From Opitutaceae bacterium (GTDB taxonomy: Bacteria; Verrucomicrobiota; Verrucomicrobiia; Opitutales; Opitutaceae): 64,000 nucleotides of DNA. Numbering within the stretch: position 1 is the first letter of the stretch; each line of letters opens with the position of its first letter. A program made the position numbers and the translations under genes. Shown here in pieces: positions 55,209-64,000 of this stretch. Under the pieces are notes generated by a model. That model saw only the letters and a program-made list of their open reading frames with translations. It was not told the origin of the DNA and searched no databases. Location of the stretch: assembly GCA_027482185.1 (NCBI GenBank), contig JAIXWF010000013.1:1116001-1180000 (forward strand). The letters are read 5' to 3'.

Positions 55209-56690
55209 TTAAAGCTGCTCGGCCATGGCGACCGCCTTGAACAGCGCGGAGGCCTTGTTGACCGTTTCCTGATACTCGGAGGCGGGCACGGAGTCGGCGA
55301 CCACGCCGGCGCCGGCCTGGATATGGATTTGGCCGTCCTTGATCAGCGCGGTGCGGAGCATGATGCACGTGTCCATGTTGCCGTCGTAGCCGATGTAGCC
55401 GAGGGCGCCGGCGTAGATGCCGCGCTGCGAGGGTTCGTACTGGGCGATGATCTGCATCGCGCGGATCTTCGGCGCGCCGGACACGGTGCCGGCCGGAAAC
55501 GTCGCGCGCATCAGGTCGTAGGCGGATTTGTCCGGAGCGATCCGGCCCTCGACCTGCGACACGATGTGCATCACGTGGGAGTAGCGCTCGATGATCATCA
55601 TTTCCGGCACGGTGACGCTGCCGAAGGCGCACACCCGGCCGATGTCGTTGCGGGCGAGATCGACGAGCATCAGGTGCTCGGCGCGCTCTTTCTCGTCGGC
55701 AAGGAGATCCGCGGCGAGGGCTTCGTCGTCGGCCTCGGTGAGGCCGCGCTTGCGCGTGCCGGCGATCGGCCGGATCTGGACGTGCCCGTCGATGAGCCGC
55801 ACGTGGACCTCGGGCGAGGCGCCGACAATCGAGAAGTCGCCCGCTTCGAGAATGAACATGTACGGCGACGGATTGACGGTGCGCAGCGCGCGGTAGAGCT
55901 CCAGCGGCGACTTGGCGAAGGGCTTGGAGAACCGCTGCGACGGCACAAATTGGATGATGTCGCCGGAACGGATGAACTCCTTGCCCTCTTCGACGGCGCG
56001 CTCAAAGCCCTCGCGGCTGAAATTGCCGGGCGGCACGGTGATGCCGTCGACCTGGGCCAGCGGGGCGGGGGAGAGCGACTGCGGCACGCGAAGCAAGGCG
56101 TGGAGTGCCTGCAGTTCGGCCACGGCGGCATCGTAGGCGGCGTCGACGTTGTCGCGGATGTGCGCGTTGACGCTGAGCCGCAGCGTCTGCTTCGCCCGAT
56201 CGAAGATCAGGAGCGAATCCGACAGCATGAAGTAGAGGATCGGCGTGCCCGACGGGTGCGCGGCGGGGGCCGGCACGCTGGGTTCGATCCGCGTCATGTA
56301 TTCGTACGCGATGAAGCCGACGGCGCCGCCGGTGAAGCGCGGCATGCCGGGCAGCGAGACCGGCCGGTAGTCGTGCATTTCCGTTTCGATCAGGGTCAGC
56401 GGATCGGGCGGAGTCGGGACTTTGCGAACCGGCTCGCCGGGGACGCGGATCTCGGTTTCCTGCGGGCCGCAGGCGAAAATTTTCCGCGGGCGGCAGCCGA
56501 TGAAGCTGTAGCGGGAGAGGCTTTCCCCGCCGGCGACGGACTCGAGCAGGTAGGACGGACCGGCGGACTTCAGTTTCGCGTAGGCCGAAACGGGCGTTTC
56601 GAAGTCGGCCATCAGGTCGGTGTAGACCGGGACGACGTTGCCTTGGGCGGCGAGGGACTGGAACGCGGCGCGGGTCGGGTGAATGGTCAT
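55209..56690 (-). CDS. trpE: anthranilate synthase component I
   Basis: 493 residues. The N-terminal regulatory part has LESVAGGESLSRYSFIG, containing the S-type tryptophan feedback site. The chorismate-binding domain has PLELYRALRTVNPSPYMF, SPEVHVRL, RPIAGTRKRG, DLARNDIGRVC and TFPAGTVSGAPKIRAMQII, all hallmarks. It makes anthranilate with the TrpG glutaminase, which is not in the window. Paralogues (PabB) are similar; length and the LLES motif favour TrpE. ATG 56690 was chosen over an upstream frame start with a non-conserved leader. It follows the sulfatase by 96 bp. Confidence 0.9.
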   Translation of the reverse strand: MTIHPTRAAFQSLAAQGNVVPVYTDLMADFETPVSAYAKLKSAGPSYLLESVAGGESLSRYSFIGCRPRKIFACGPQETEIRVPGEPVRKVPTPPDPLTLIETEMHDYRPVSLPGMPRFTGGAVGFIAYEYMTRIEPSVPAPAAHPSGTPILYFMLSDSLLIFDRAKQTLRLSVNAHIRDNVDAAYDAAVAELQALHALLRVPQSLSPAPLAQVDGITVPPGNFSREGFERAVEEGKEFIRSGDIIQFVPSQRFSKPFAKSPLELYRALRTVNPSPYMFILEAGDFSIVGASPEVHVRLIDGHVQIRPIAGTRKRGLTEADDEALAADLLADEKERAEHLMLVDLARNDIGRVCAFGSVTVPEMMIIERYSHVMHIVSQVEGRIAPDKSAYDLMRATFPAGTVSGAPKIRAMQIIAQYEPSQRGIYAGALGYIGYDGNMDTCIMLRTALIKDGQIHIQAGAGVVADSVPASEYQETVNKASALFKAVAMAEQL

Positions 56691-56786
56691 CGGCGAGCCC
56701 GGTTTAATGCGTGCGGGCCCGGGATGCGGCAAGGCCAATGAGGTCAACTGTACGGGGCGCGGAACCCTCCGGCTGTGGCGCCGGAA

Positions 56787-58262
56787 TCAGCGCGGGCGCG
56801 GGGCCGCGCGGCCGCTGGGTTTGGCAGGGGCGTAGGCGGGATTGGGCGTCGGCAACTTGGCGCCGACGTCGCGCAACCACGTTTGCAATTCGCTGCGCAG
56901 CGCGGCCACGCGGGCCGGTTCCGCGGCGGCAAGGTCGCGGGTTTCGCCGGGATCGCGGACGACATCGAAGAGTTCGAAGCGATCGTCCTCGAACCAATGG
57001 ATGAGTTTCCACGGCCCACGGCGGACGGCGGCCGCGGGAGCGCCGCCTTGGTTGCCGTAGTGCGGATAGTGCCAGAAGAGCGCGCGGTCCGGGCCCGGTG
57101 CGCCCTTGAGGATCGGCGTCAGGTCGGTGCCGTCGAGGATCTGGCCCGGCGCGGGTTTTGCGCCCGCGGCCGCGAGCAGGGTCGGGAAGAAATCGGGACT
57201 GCTGACGGGCACCGAGATTTCGGAGGCGGCTTTGGTCACGCCCGGCCAGCGCACGAGCAGGGGCTCGCGGATGCCGCCCTCGTACATCCAGCCCTTGCCG
57301 GCGCGGAACGGCAGGTTCGACGTGGGCCAACCTTCGCTGGTGGAAAGGCCGCCGTTGTCGCTGGTGAAGATCACGATCGTGTTCTCGGCGACGCCGGCTT
57401 CGTCGATCGCGGCGAGGACCTTGCCGACGGCGAGGTCCATCGCTTCGACCATGCCGGCGTAGACGGCGTGTTCCTGAACGAGCCGGACATCGCGTTCGCC
57501 CTCGCGGCCCCATTCGGCGCGGAGGCCGAGCCGTTCGCGTTTGGCCTCGTACTTCTTGCGCAGATCCTCGCGGGTCATGAGCGGCGTGTGCACCGAGTAG
57601 AACGGGAAGTAGGCGAAGAACGGGCGGTCTTTGTTTTTCCGGATGAAGGCGGCGGCCTCGCTCGCGAGGCGATCCGGCAGATGTTCGCCCTCGGGTCCGT
57701 CGGTCAGGCGCGGATTGCCGTAGGGGGAAAAGTATTTCTTGCCGCCGTAGGGTCCGCCGCGGTCGATGCCGCCGCGGTTGATGTCGAAGCCTTGGTTCTC
57801 CGGCCAGAAACCTTCGGGGCCGAGGTGCCACTTGCCGGCGAAGAACGTCGCGTAGCCGACCGACTTCAGGGCCTTCGCCAACGTGGGGGCGGAAAGCTCG
57901 AGGCGCTCGGCGTACGGCGCGGGCAGAAGCCGGGTGTTGCGTTTCCAAGCCGCGGGGGTGGCGGGAGCGCCGATATAGTCGGTGATGCCGGTGCGCTGCG
58001 GCCATTGGCCCGTGAGGATGCTCGCGCGGGTCGGCGAGCAGACCGGGCAGGCGGCGTAAGCGTCGGTGAACTTCGCGCCCTGGCGCGCCAGGCGGTCGAG
58101 ATTCGGCGTTTCGTGGAACGTGCTGCCGTAAGCGCCGAGGTCGCGCTGGCCGAGGTCGTCGGCGAGGAAGAAGACGATGTTGGGCGGTCGGGACGCCGCG
58201 GCGGCAAGGACGGCGGGGAGAGCGAGCAGGACGGCCAGCAGGCGGAGCGGGGAGCGAGGCAT
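56787..58262 (-). CDS. secreted sulfatase
   Basis: 491 residues with a signal peptide (LLAVLLALPAVLAAAAS). The N-terminal metal motif FFLADDLG precedes the formylglycine site CSPTR (residues 75-79) within CSPTRASILTGQWP, so a type I sulfatase needing the cysteine-to-formylglycine modification. KWHLG and TSDNGG are further family motifs. It should remove sulfate esters from polysaccharides outside the cytoplasm. Subfamily and substrate are not resolved. Neither maturation enzyme is in the window. ATG 58262 sits directly at the signal peptide. Confidence 0.9.
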   Translation of the reverse strand: MPRSPLRLLAVLLALPAVLAAAASRPPNIVFFLADDLGQRDLGAYGSTFHETPNLDRLARQGAKFTDAYAACPVCSPTRASILTGQWPQRTGITDYIGAPATPAAWKRNTRLLPAPYAERLELSAPTLAKALKSVGYATFFAGKWHLGPEGFWPENQGFDINRGGIDRGGPYGGKKYFSPYGNPRLTDGPEGEHLPDRLASEAAAFIRKNKDRPFFAYFPFYSVHTPLMTREDLRKKYEAKRERLGLRAEWGREGERDVRLVQEHAVYAGMVEAMDLAVGKVLAAIDEAGVAENTIVIFTSDNGGLSTSEGWPTSNLPFRAGKGWMYEGGIREPLLVRWPGVTKAASEISVPVSSPDFFPTLLAAAGAKPAPGQILDGTDLTPILKGAPGPDRALFWHYPHYGNQGGAPAAAVRRGPWKLIHWFEDDRFELFDVVRDPGETRDLAAAEPARVAALRSELQTWLRDVGAKLPTPNPAYAPAKPSGRAAPRPR

Positions 58263-58441
58263 GGCAATAGGGGTTGGGTCCGAAGGAGGCGGATCGGCGC
58301 CGCCAACGCGAGCCCCGAGCGGCGCGATTGACACGTCCGGCGCGGGTTTTCACGGTCGCGTAACCCCATGGTTACCCACGCGGAAATTTGCGGCAAGACG
58401 GCGCGACCGTCGGCGCGCGAAGGGTACGGGGCCCGCTTTCT

Positions 58442-59476
58442 ATGAAATCCTACAACGTCGGCATCATCGGTTACGGTTGGGTCAGCACCGCGCACATCCA
58501 GGCGATCAACGCGACCGCGCAGGCGCAGGTCACCGCCGTGTATTCATCGCGACCGCAGGATGCGGCGGCGCTCAGCGCGCGGCACGGCAGCCCGATTCAG
58601 ACCTTCACGGATCTCGCCGCGATGCTGCGCCGGCCCGATATCCATGCCGTGGCGATCTGCAGCTATCCGCACCAGCACGCGGACCACATCATCGCCGCGG
58701 CGCAGGCGGGCAAGCACCTGATCATCGAGAAGCCGATCACGTTGACAGCCGAGGATGCGAAGCGCGTGGCGGTGGCGGTGAAGGCGGCGGGAGTGAAGAC
58801 CTGCGTCTGCTTCGAGTGCCGCTTCTCCAGCCAATTCCAGGCGACCAAGGCGGTCATCGACGCGGGCTTGCTCGGGGCGATCCACTACGGCGAGGTCGAT
58901 TACTACCACGGCATCGGCCCGTGGTACGGCCAGTTCCGCTGGAACACGGGCAAAAAGGACGGCGGCAGCAGTCTGCTGTCCGCGGGCTGCCATGCGCTCG
59001 ACGCGCTTCTGCTCTGCATGGGCGGCGAGGTGGAGGCGGTGACGAGCTACGCGACGCGATCGAAGAACGCCGTGTTCGGGCAGTACGAATACGCGACGAC
59101 GTCGGTGACGATCCTGCGCTTCGCCGACGGGAGGGTGGGCAAGGTGGCGTCGGTGATCGACTGCCTGCAGCCCTACTATTTCCACACGCATCTCGTGGGC
59201 AGCGAAGGCTCGCTGCTCGACAACAAATTCCATTCCCAGAAACTCGCGACGAACAAGCACGCGTGGAGCGGTCTCGCGATGAAGCTGCTCGATTCCGGCG
59301 ATGTGTCGGACCACCCGTATCAGACGCAGTTCGAGGCGTTCTTCGCCGCGCTGCAGCGCGGGGCCGAGATGCCGTTGACCAATCTCGAGGAGAGCCTGCG
59401 CTCGCACCGCGTTGTGCTCGCGGCCGACCGTTCGGCCGAACTCGGCCGCGAAGTGAAGCTCGCGGAGCTCGCATGA
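58442..59476 (+). CDS. Gfo/Idh/MocA-family oxidoreductase
   Basis: 344 residues. The Rossmann start YNVGIIGYGWVSTAHIQAIN has the nucleotide-binding glycine pattern. The EKPITLTAEDAKR segment contains the EKP motif whose lysine is catalytic in the family. The C-terminal alpha/beta domain follows with HALDALLLCMGGEV. It probably oxidises or reduces a sugar hydroxyl using NAD(P). The stop overlaps the next gene as ATGA, so it is coupled to the PIG-L enzyme. Confidence 0.9.
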   Translation: MKSYNVGIIGYGWVSTAHIQAINATAQAQVTAVYSSRPQDAAALSARHGSPIQTFTDLAAMLRRPDIHAVAICSYPHQHADHIIAAAQAGKHLIIEKPITLTAEDAKRVAVAVKAAGVKTCVCFECRFSSQFQATKAVIDAGLLGAIHYGEVDYYHGIGPWYGQFRWNTGKKDGGSSLLSAGCHALDALLLCMGGEVEAVTSYATRSKNAVFGQYEYATTSVTILRFADGRVGKVASVIDCLQPYYFHTHLVGSEGSLLDNKFHSQKLATNKHAWSGLAMKLLDSGDVSDHPYQTQFEAFFAALQRGAEMPLTNLEESLRSHRVVLAADRSAELGREVKLAELA

Positions 59477-60255
59477 CGGCGCCGGCGGCCCTCGCGATCG
59501 CGGCGCACCCCGACGACATCGAGTTCATGATGGCGGGTACGCTGCTGCGGCTGCGCGCCGCGGGCTGGGCGATCCATTGCTGCAACGTGTCGAGTGGCTC
59601 CTGCGGCAGCATGACGATGTCGGCCGCCGAGACACGGCGCGTGCGGCGACGCGAAGCTCAGGGGGCGGCGCGCCGGCTCGGCGCGGTGTGGCACGCCGGC
59701 TTCGCGGACGATCTCGAGATCGTCTACAGCCCGGATTTGCTCCGGCGCATCGGCGCTTTGGTGCGCGAGGTGCGGCCGGCGATCGTGCTCACGCATTCGC
59801 CGGAGGATTATATGGAGGACCATATGATCACGGCGCGGCTGGCGGTGACGGCGACCTTTGCGCGGGGCATGCCGAATTTCCGGACGCAGCCGCGGCGGCC
59901 GACGGCCGGCGGGGACACGACGGTGTACCACGCCCTGCCGCATGGGTTGAAAGACGGCCTTGGGCGGACGGTGAAGCCGGAGGCGTTTGTCGATGTGACC
60001 GCGGTGCAGGCGGAGAAACGGGCGGCGTTGGCGGCCCATGCGAGCCAGCACGCGTGGCTCGACGAGACGCAGGGCATGAGTTCGTACCTTGAGGCGATGG
60101 AGACGACAGCCCGTGCGGTCGGACGGCAGTCCGGCAAGTTCCGCCTCGCCGAAGGCTGGCGCCGGCACAATCCCCTCGGCTTCTGCACCGAAACTGCCGA
60201 TCCGCTGCGCGAGGCGCTCGGCAAATACTGGCGGCGCAATCCGCGCTACCGCTGA
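59473..60255 (+). CDS. PIG-L family de-N-acetylase
   Basis: 260 residues, no signal peptide. [15 protein letters not shown] is the metal-binding motif (residues ~11-25), and a second histidine motif is [14 protein letters not shown], the usual H-x-D-H position. [16 protein letters not shown] matches the C-terminal family motif. It differs from the BshB-like gene at 8510 and, given its NagB-like and Gfo/Idh/MocA neighbours, probably deacetylates an N-acetylated sugar. Coupled by a 4-bp overlap to the oxidoreductase, and 16 bp before the NagB-like gene. Confidence 0.85.
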   Translation: MTAPAALAIAAHPDDIEFMMAGTLLRLRAAGWAIHCCNVSSGSCGSMTMSAAETRRVRRREAQGAARRLGAVWHAGFADDLEIVYSPDLLRRIGALVREVRPAIVLTHSPEDYMEDHMITARLAVTATFARGMPNFRTQPRRPTAGGDTTVYHALPHGLKDGLGRTVKPEAFVDVTAVQAEKRAALAAHASQHAWLDETQGMSSYLEAMETTARAVGRQSGKFRLAEGWRRHNPLGFCTETADPLREALGKYWRRNPRYR

Positions 60256-60271
60256 AAGCAAGTCCCACCTT

Positions 60272-61201
60272 ATGCCCCGCAAACTCAGCTCCATCGCCCC
60301 CGATTGGTGGGATTACACGACCCTCGATCCCGAAATCATCCGCGCCGCGGCGGCGTTGACGCCCGAGCGGATCGCGCAGCTGTCGCGGCCCGGTTTCCGC
60401 GTCGTGATGTACGACACGCTCGAGGACTTTTATCTCGCCGAGGCGCTGGAATACATCGCCGCCTGGCGGCAAGCGACGGCCGACAATCCCGTGGGCATCT
60501 GCGGACCGATCGGGCCGACCGAACAGCTGCCGCTGGTGGCGCGGTTGGTGAACGAACTCGGTCTGTCGCTCCGGCACGCGCACTTCTGGGGCATGGACGA
60601 ATGGTACCAGGACGGCCGCGAGGTGCCGGCGACGCACCCGCTTTCGTTCGAACGGGCCGACCGCGAACTGTGTTTCTCGCGGATCCGGCCGGAGCTTGCG
60701 ATGCCGGAGGCGAACCTGCACTTCCCGAAGGCGGACACCGCGGCGTATCAAAAGAGTTGGGACGGCGTGCGCTGCGCGACGATGCAGGGCGGGCAGGGCG
60801 AGACCAAGCACTGGGCCTTCAACGACCCGCCGCGCCGGACGGGCGCCCACCGGGACGCGCCGCCGACGCCCGCGGAGTACCGCGCCCTCGGCACGCGGCG
60901 CGTGGACTTGCACCCGATCACGCTCGCGCAGAACGCGCGCACCTCCGGCGGCGGCAATATCGCGCTGGTGCCGACCGAGGCCTTGACGGTCGGGCCAAGG
61001 GAAACGTGGCGCGCCGAAAAGGTTTCAATCTGGCAGGCGGGATTCCACGACAACCCCTTCGGCCAGCGCCTCAGCGCCTTCATGATTTCGGAACGACTGG
61101 TCGACACCGCGGTGCCGATGTCGCTTCTGGCCGACCATCCCAACGTGCAGTTCAACTACTACCGCCCGGGGCTCGGTTCCTGCGAGATTGAGATGCACTG
61201 A
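60272..61201 (+). CDS. NagB-like glucosamine-6-phosphate isomerase/6-phosphogluconolactonase family protein
   Basis: 309 residues. The family core is recognisable: [30 protein letters not shown] (matching the NMDEY region with the catalytic Asp), [14 protein letters not shown], and [15 protein letters not shown], which corresponds to GVGVDGHIAFNEP in NagB. In that last motif one residue is inserted and the second Asp is replaced by Glu, so the deaminase mechanism may be altered. A phosphosugar isomerase role in amino-sugar breakdown is likely. The N-terminal ~55 residues are an extension relative to E. coli NagB. Confidence 0.75.
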   Translation: MPRKLSSIAPDWWDYTTLDPEIIRAAAALTPERIAQLSRPGFRVVMYDTLEDFYLAEALEYIAAWRQATADNPVGICGPIGPTEQLPLVARLVNELGLSLRHAHFWGMDEWYQDGREVPATHPLSFERADRELCFSRIRPELAMPEANLHFPKADTAAYQKSWDGVRCATMQGGQGETKHWAFNDPPRRTGAHRDAPPTPAEYRALGTRRVDLHPITLAQNARTSGGGNIALVPTEALTVGPRETWRAEKVSIWQAGFHDNPFGQRLSAFMISERLVDTAVPMSLLADHPNVQFNYYRPGLGSCEIEMH

Positions 61202-61244
61202 CGCGGGACCGAGGCGCAGCGCGCCCGGAATGAACCTGTTCCGT

Positions 61245-61268
61245 GGGCCGGACCGACGGGTCCGGCCC
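61245..61268. terminator. strong hairpin between convergent genes
   Basis: A perfect 10-bp stem (GGGCCGGACC / GGTCCGGCCC) with a GACG loop between the convergent NagB-like and ceramidase-like genes. There is no U tract on either side. It could serve both genes as a terminator or 3' stabiliser. Confidence 0.5.
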
Positions 61269-61279
61269 GTTGCCCGCGG

Positions 61280-62683
61280 TCAGGGCGCGCGCACTTCGCC
61301 GACGAGGCGATGCACGTGGGTCGCGATCGTTTCCTCGATGTCGTCGGCCCAGGTGTGCGCCGGTTGGCCGTACACATACATGGACGTGTTGCCCTCGTAG
61401 CCGGGCCGGCCGTTGGTGCGCGGGGGGCGGTCCTCGGCGAGGACGCGGGCCGAGGGGATGTAGGCCATGACGTCGTTGGCGTAGCCGGCGACCCAGGTCG
61501 ACGGACCGAACTCGCGTTTGAAGCGGAGGGCGTAGTCGACGACGACCTCGCCGCCGAGGGCGATCCAGAGGCGGTCGGCGCCGAGGCGCCATACCTGAAC
61601 CGGGTAGGGATAGGAACGCGGCAGAGTTTTCCCGGCTTCCAATTCAGCGAGCAGGCGGCCGGCCCAGCGGGTGAGGGTTGTCGGCGTGCCCTGCGCGAGC
61701 CGGGCCAGTTCTTCCTTGGTCGGCGTCGGTCCCAGATTCAGCGGGGCGAACGCATGGGCGGTCCGCAGCCGCGGCGGGATCGGGGCCGGCGCCTGCAGGA
61801 GCACCTCTTCCACGGCGGCGGCGAGGAGGTTGCCGTAGCGCTCGGCCTGATGGACCTCGCGGCGCGGGAGCGGATTCTGGTCGGCCCCGCAGCCCGAGAA
61901 GAACATCGCGGTGGCGCCCGGGTGGCTGCGTTGCAGCGCGATCTGCGCGAAGCCCGCGTAGTCGCCGGCCCACTGGTAGAAGTTCAGCGTGGTGTTGTGG
62001 CAGGCGTAGCCGAAGACGACGGCTTTGAGTGTGCCGTCGGGGGCGGAGACGGCGAGCACCGGCACGGAGTGGTCGACGGGGCCTTTCAGTTCAAGTTTCC
62101 GGCGCAACTCGGGCACCTGGGCCTCCGGGTTGTTGCGGCGGTTGACGGCGAAACCGGTGGTGCCCTGGCCGGCGGCGAGTTGCGCCGGGGCCAAGGCGGC
62201 GAAGGCGCGCCCGACGGTGTCGACCAGCGTTTTCTCCAGTTCGAGAGAGTAGGCCTCGATGACGGGCTTCTGCGCTTCGGGCAGCGGATAGGCGTCGTAG
62301 AGTGCGCCGCGGAGCACCGGAGTGCAGTGCGAGTGCGACGCGTGCAGCATGATCTGGTCGCGGCCGAGACCGTGGCGTTGCTTGAGCTCGGCGCAGACGC
62401 GGTCGTAGATGGTCTGCGGAATGCCGAGCAAGTCGGTCGTGACCACGACGGCGCGGTGGCCGGCGGCATCTTCGAGCGCGAGGACCTTCGCGAAGAGCGG
62501 ATGCAGGGTGCCTTCGGCGGGGCGGTTGCGGCCGCCGTATCCGGACATCCATTGCGCGGCCTGCGGAGTGATGTCCGCGGTGGCGAGGCCGGCTTGCCAG
62601 CCGGCGTTCCCGGCCGGGGCGCCGCGGCCGGCGGAAAACAGCGCGGCCAGCGCCGCGACCAGAAGCACGAGGCGAAAACTCAT
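61280..62683 (-). CDS. secreted neutral/alkaline ceramidase-like N-terminal domain protein
   Basis: 467 residues with a signal peptide (LVLLVAALAALFSAGRGA). The domain resembles the neutral/alkaline non-lysosomal ceramidase N-terminal family: GLATADITPQAAQWMSGYG at the start, a LHASHSHCTP zinc-type histidine motif, YACHNTTLNFYQWAGDYAGF and FFSGCGADQNPLPR. The family includes many bacterial proteins of unknown substrate, often in verrucomicrobial and planctomycete sugar clusters, so ceramide is not assumed. ATG 62683 was chosen over an in-frame GTG at 62692. The DUF1080 gene precedes it by 12 bp. Confidence 0.82.
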   Translation of the reverse strand: MSFRLVLLVAALAALFSAGRGAPAGNAGWQAGLATADITPQAAQWMSGYGGRNRPAEGTLHPLFAKVLALEDAAGHRAVVVTTDLLGIPQTIYDRVCAELKQRHGLGRDQIMLHASHSHCTPVLRGALYDAYPLPEAQKPVIEAYSLELEKTLVDTVGRAFAALAPAQLAAGQGTTGFAVNRRNNPEAQVPELRRKLELKGPVDHSVPVLAVSAPDGTLKAVVFGYACHNTTLNFYQWAGDYAGFAQIALQRSHPGATAMFFSGCGADQNPLPRREVHQAERYGNLLAAAVEEVLLQAPAPIPPRLRTAHAFAPLNLGPTPTKEELARLAQGTPTTLTRWAGRLLAELEAGKTLPRSYPYPVQVWRLGADRLWIALGGEVVVDYALRFKREFGPSTWVAGYANDVMAYIPSARVLAEDRPPRTNGRPGYEGNTSMYVYGQPAHTWADDIEETIATHVHRLVGEVRAP

Positions 62684-62695
62684 GGCGGGCACGGG

Positions 62696-63541
62696 TCAGC
62701 GTTGCAGCGGGTGGAGCTCGATCCGGCGGAAAAAGATCTCGGCGCCCTCCGATTGGAACAGGAGCCGTCCGGCCGTGAGCGTGCTGCCGGAAGCCTCGAG
62801 GACTTTCACGCCGTTGAGGAAATAGACCAGGTTGCCGCCGTCGCAGATGGCCTCGATCCGGTTCCATTCGCCGACGGGTTTCTCGACGTCCTTGGCGCCG
62901 CGGAAACCGAGGGCGTCCTTCCAGCCAAGATCACGATACTGCCAATCGATGCGGCCCTTGGTGAATTCCTTGGGGGGGCCCGCCGGATCCCAGTTCTTGC
63001 CGTTGGCGGCGACGGCGGCGACGACGCGGTCGGCGAGCGGCTTGTCGGAACCGCGCACGTAGCCGTTGAGCACGAGGAGGTCGCCGGTGCCGCCCTCGAT
63101 GATCTGGTATTCGAGGGAACGCATCCACGGGGAGAGGAAGTCCTTGGCGTAGCCGCCGTCCTCGCCCTGTCCGTGCAGCAAGATGCCGGAGTCGCGGGCG
63201 CGATCGGCCCGCGGGATCCAGGTCCCCGGGCCCCAGCGGAATTCGGCGACCAGACGGTAGTTCGTGTAGTTCTCTTTGGTGACGATGCCGCCCCAGTGCT
63301 GGCCGCTGATGCGGATCGCCGGGGCGCCGTCGATGCGGTCGACGACGCTGAAGACCCGGTCCGGATCCGTGCGGCCGAACTTCGGCAGCCACGTGTAGAA
63401 CGCGGAAAGATCCTTCTTGGTCGTGCCGTCGAACAGGACGACGGTTTGCTGCGGCGTCACGGCCGGCTCCGCGGCCGGCATCGACCGCAGAGAAACAAAG
63501 AGGGAGAGCAGGCAAAGCAGACGCGGCAGCGGGGATTTCAT
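62696..63541 (-). CDS. secreted DUF1080 (3-keto-disaccharide hydrolase-like) protein
   Basis: 281 residues with a signal peptide (LLCLLSLFVSLRSMPAAE). The jelly-roll DUF1080 domain has VVLFDGTTKKDLSAFYTW, FRWGPGTW, SGILLHGQGEDGG, SLEYQIIEGGTGD, GEWNRIEAICDGG and the end RLLFQSEGAEIFFRRIELHPL. The family now includes 3-keto-glycoside hydrolases and carbohydrate-binding proteins; which applies here is not clear. ATG 63541 was chosen over a TTG two codons upstream. It forms a two-gene operon with the ceramidase-like gene. Confidence 0.85.
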   Translation of the reverse strand: MKSPLPRLLCLLSLFVSLRSMPAAEPAVTPQQTVVLFDGTTKKDLSAFYTWLPKFGRTDPDRVFSVVDRIDGAPAIRISGQHWGGIVTKENYTNYRLVAEFRWGPGTWIPRADRARDSGILLHGQGEDGGYAKDFLSPWMRSLEYQIIEGGTGDLLVLNGYVRGSDKPLADRVVAAVAANGKNWDPAGPPKEFTKGRIDWQYRDLGWKDALGFRGAKDVEKPVGEWNRIEAICDGGNLVYFLNGVKVLEASGSTLTAGRLLFQSEGAEIFFRRIELHPLQR

Positions 63542-63618
63542 GGGCAAATGCGGGGACCGAAGAAGGCGGGGCGCGGAAGAAGTTGCGCCGCGCGCGGGGC
63601 CTGCTCAAGGCTCTTCGC

Positions 63619-64000
63619 ATGCGCGCAAGTAACCGATCGGTTCACGCGGTCGGCCGGTGGCCGGCGGGCGTCCTCGCCGCGCTGGCGCTGGTGGCGGCGG
63701 CCGCCGCGGCGCCGGCGCTTGCTCCGTTGGAACCCGCGGCGGCGCTGGCGGCGTTCCGGTTGGAACCGGGCCTGCGCATCGAATTGGTGGCGGCGGAGCC
63801 GGCGATCGTCGACCCGGTGGCATTCGTGTTCGACGACCGCGGACGGCTCTTCGTGGCGGAAGGCCGCGGGTATCCCGATCCGGTCGAGGGCGGCGGCAAG
63901 ACGCAGTTGGGCCGCATCGTTTGCCTCGAGGATCGGGACGGCGACGGCCGTTTCGAGCACCGGACCGTGTTTGCCGACGGCCTCGGCTACATCAACGGAC
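63619..64000 (+). CDS. PVC-type dehydrogenase/heme-binding protein, 3' end missing
   Basis: 127 residues are visible before the edge. A signal peptide (VLAALALVAAAAAAPALA) is followed by LAAFRLEPGLRIELVAAEP, IVDPVAFVFDDRGRLFVAE, YPDPVEG, LEDRDGDGRFEHRTVFADGL and YINGP-like text. This is the typical start of PVC-type heme-binding/membrane-bound dehydrogenase proteins, which usually end in a cytochrome c domain. That domain would lie beyond the window. Divergent from the DUF1080 gene. Confidence 0.82.
   Translation, partial: MRASNRSVHAVGRWPAGVLAALALVAAAAAAPALAPLEPAAALAAFRLEPGLRIELVAAEPAIVDPVAFVFDDRGRLFVAEGRGYPDPVEGGGKTQLGRIVCLEDRDGDGRFEHRTVFADGLGYING

Noticed and set aside
59473-60255. A second bacillithiol deacetylase (BshB)
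   Set aside because: The PIG-L fold is shared, but its neighbours are sugar oxidoreductase and NagB-like genes, and a better BshB candidate lies beside bshA at 8510.

Overview
The window is GC-rich and densely coded, with codon choice that leaves very long antisense frames open. Gene content points to a Verrucomicrobiota bacterium, most likely an Opitutaceae-like lineage. The main clues are an Amuc_1098-1102-type pilus locus, a VPDSG-CTERM-like sorting signal, a PVC-type heme-binding dehydrogenase N-terminus, DUF1080 and sulfatase genes, and large NHL/Ig surface proteins. The taxonomy is inferred from gene content. No rRNA, tRNA, IS element, prophage or CRISPR array was recognised.

Layout. 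1-2272: the 3' part of a secreted NHL/Ig protein. 2452-10409: a tightly packed plus-strand operon: DUF2911 protein, large PIG-L deacetylase, a 48-residue membrane peptide, a sodium:solute symporter, and three genes that read as bacillithiol synthesis (a very short BshC-like protein, BshB, BshA). 10894-11685: a VPDSG-CTERM-like LamG protein. 11944-13923: a secreted heparinase II/III- or alginate-lyase-like protein. 14374-18006: the pyruvate dehydrogenase genes E1-alpha, E1-beta and E2 (minus strand), then a NUDIX hydrolase.

19048-33337 (plus strand): Amuc_1102-, 1101- (PilM), 1100-, 1099- and 1098-like (secretin) genes, followed after 10 bp by a 2332-residue Ig-repeat surface protein. 33473-34399: a 5'-3' exonuclease. 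34498-38943 (minus strand): a compact four-gene operon of a MotA/TolQ/ExbB-like channel, a degenerate Hsp70/actin-like protein and two paralogous TolR-like proteins with periplasmic VWA domains. This is the best candidate for an undescribed, proton-motive-force-driven machine. 39139-43884: a glycine-zipper lipoprotein, a single-domain response regulator, an HDOD protein, a ComM-like AAA+ ATPase and an HD hydrolase.

44016-53790 (plus strand): coaE, rho with a long low-complexity N-terminus, then pilB-like, pilT, pilB-like, pilC and an NHL protein. Together with the 19-26 kb locus this supplies much of a type IV pilus machine. 53863-58262 (minus strand): a primary-type sigma factor, trpE and a sulfatase. 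58442-61201: an oxidoreductase, PIG-L deacetylase and NagB-like operon, probably for amino-sugar breakdown. 61280-63541: a ceramidase-like protein and a DUF1080 protein. 63619 to the edge: the start of a PVC-type dehydrogenase/heme-binding protein.

The spacers carry an unusual repeat system. Short 7-8 bp tandem arrays, often with an inverted partner array, lie in many of the gaps. At three loci the stop codon of the adjacent gene sits inside a perfect hairpin next to such an array.
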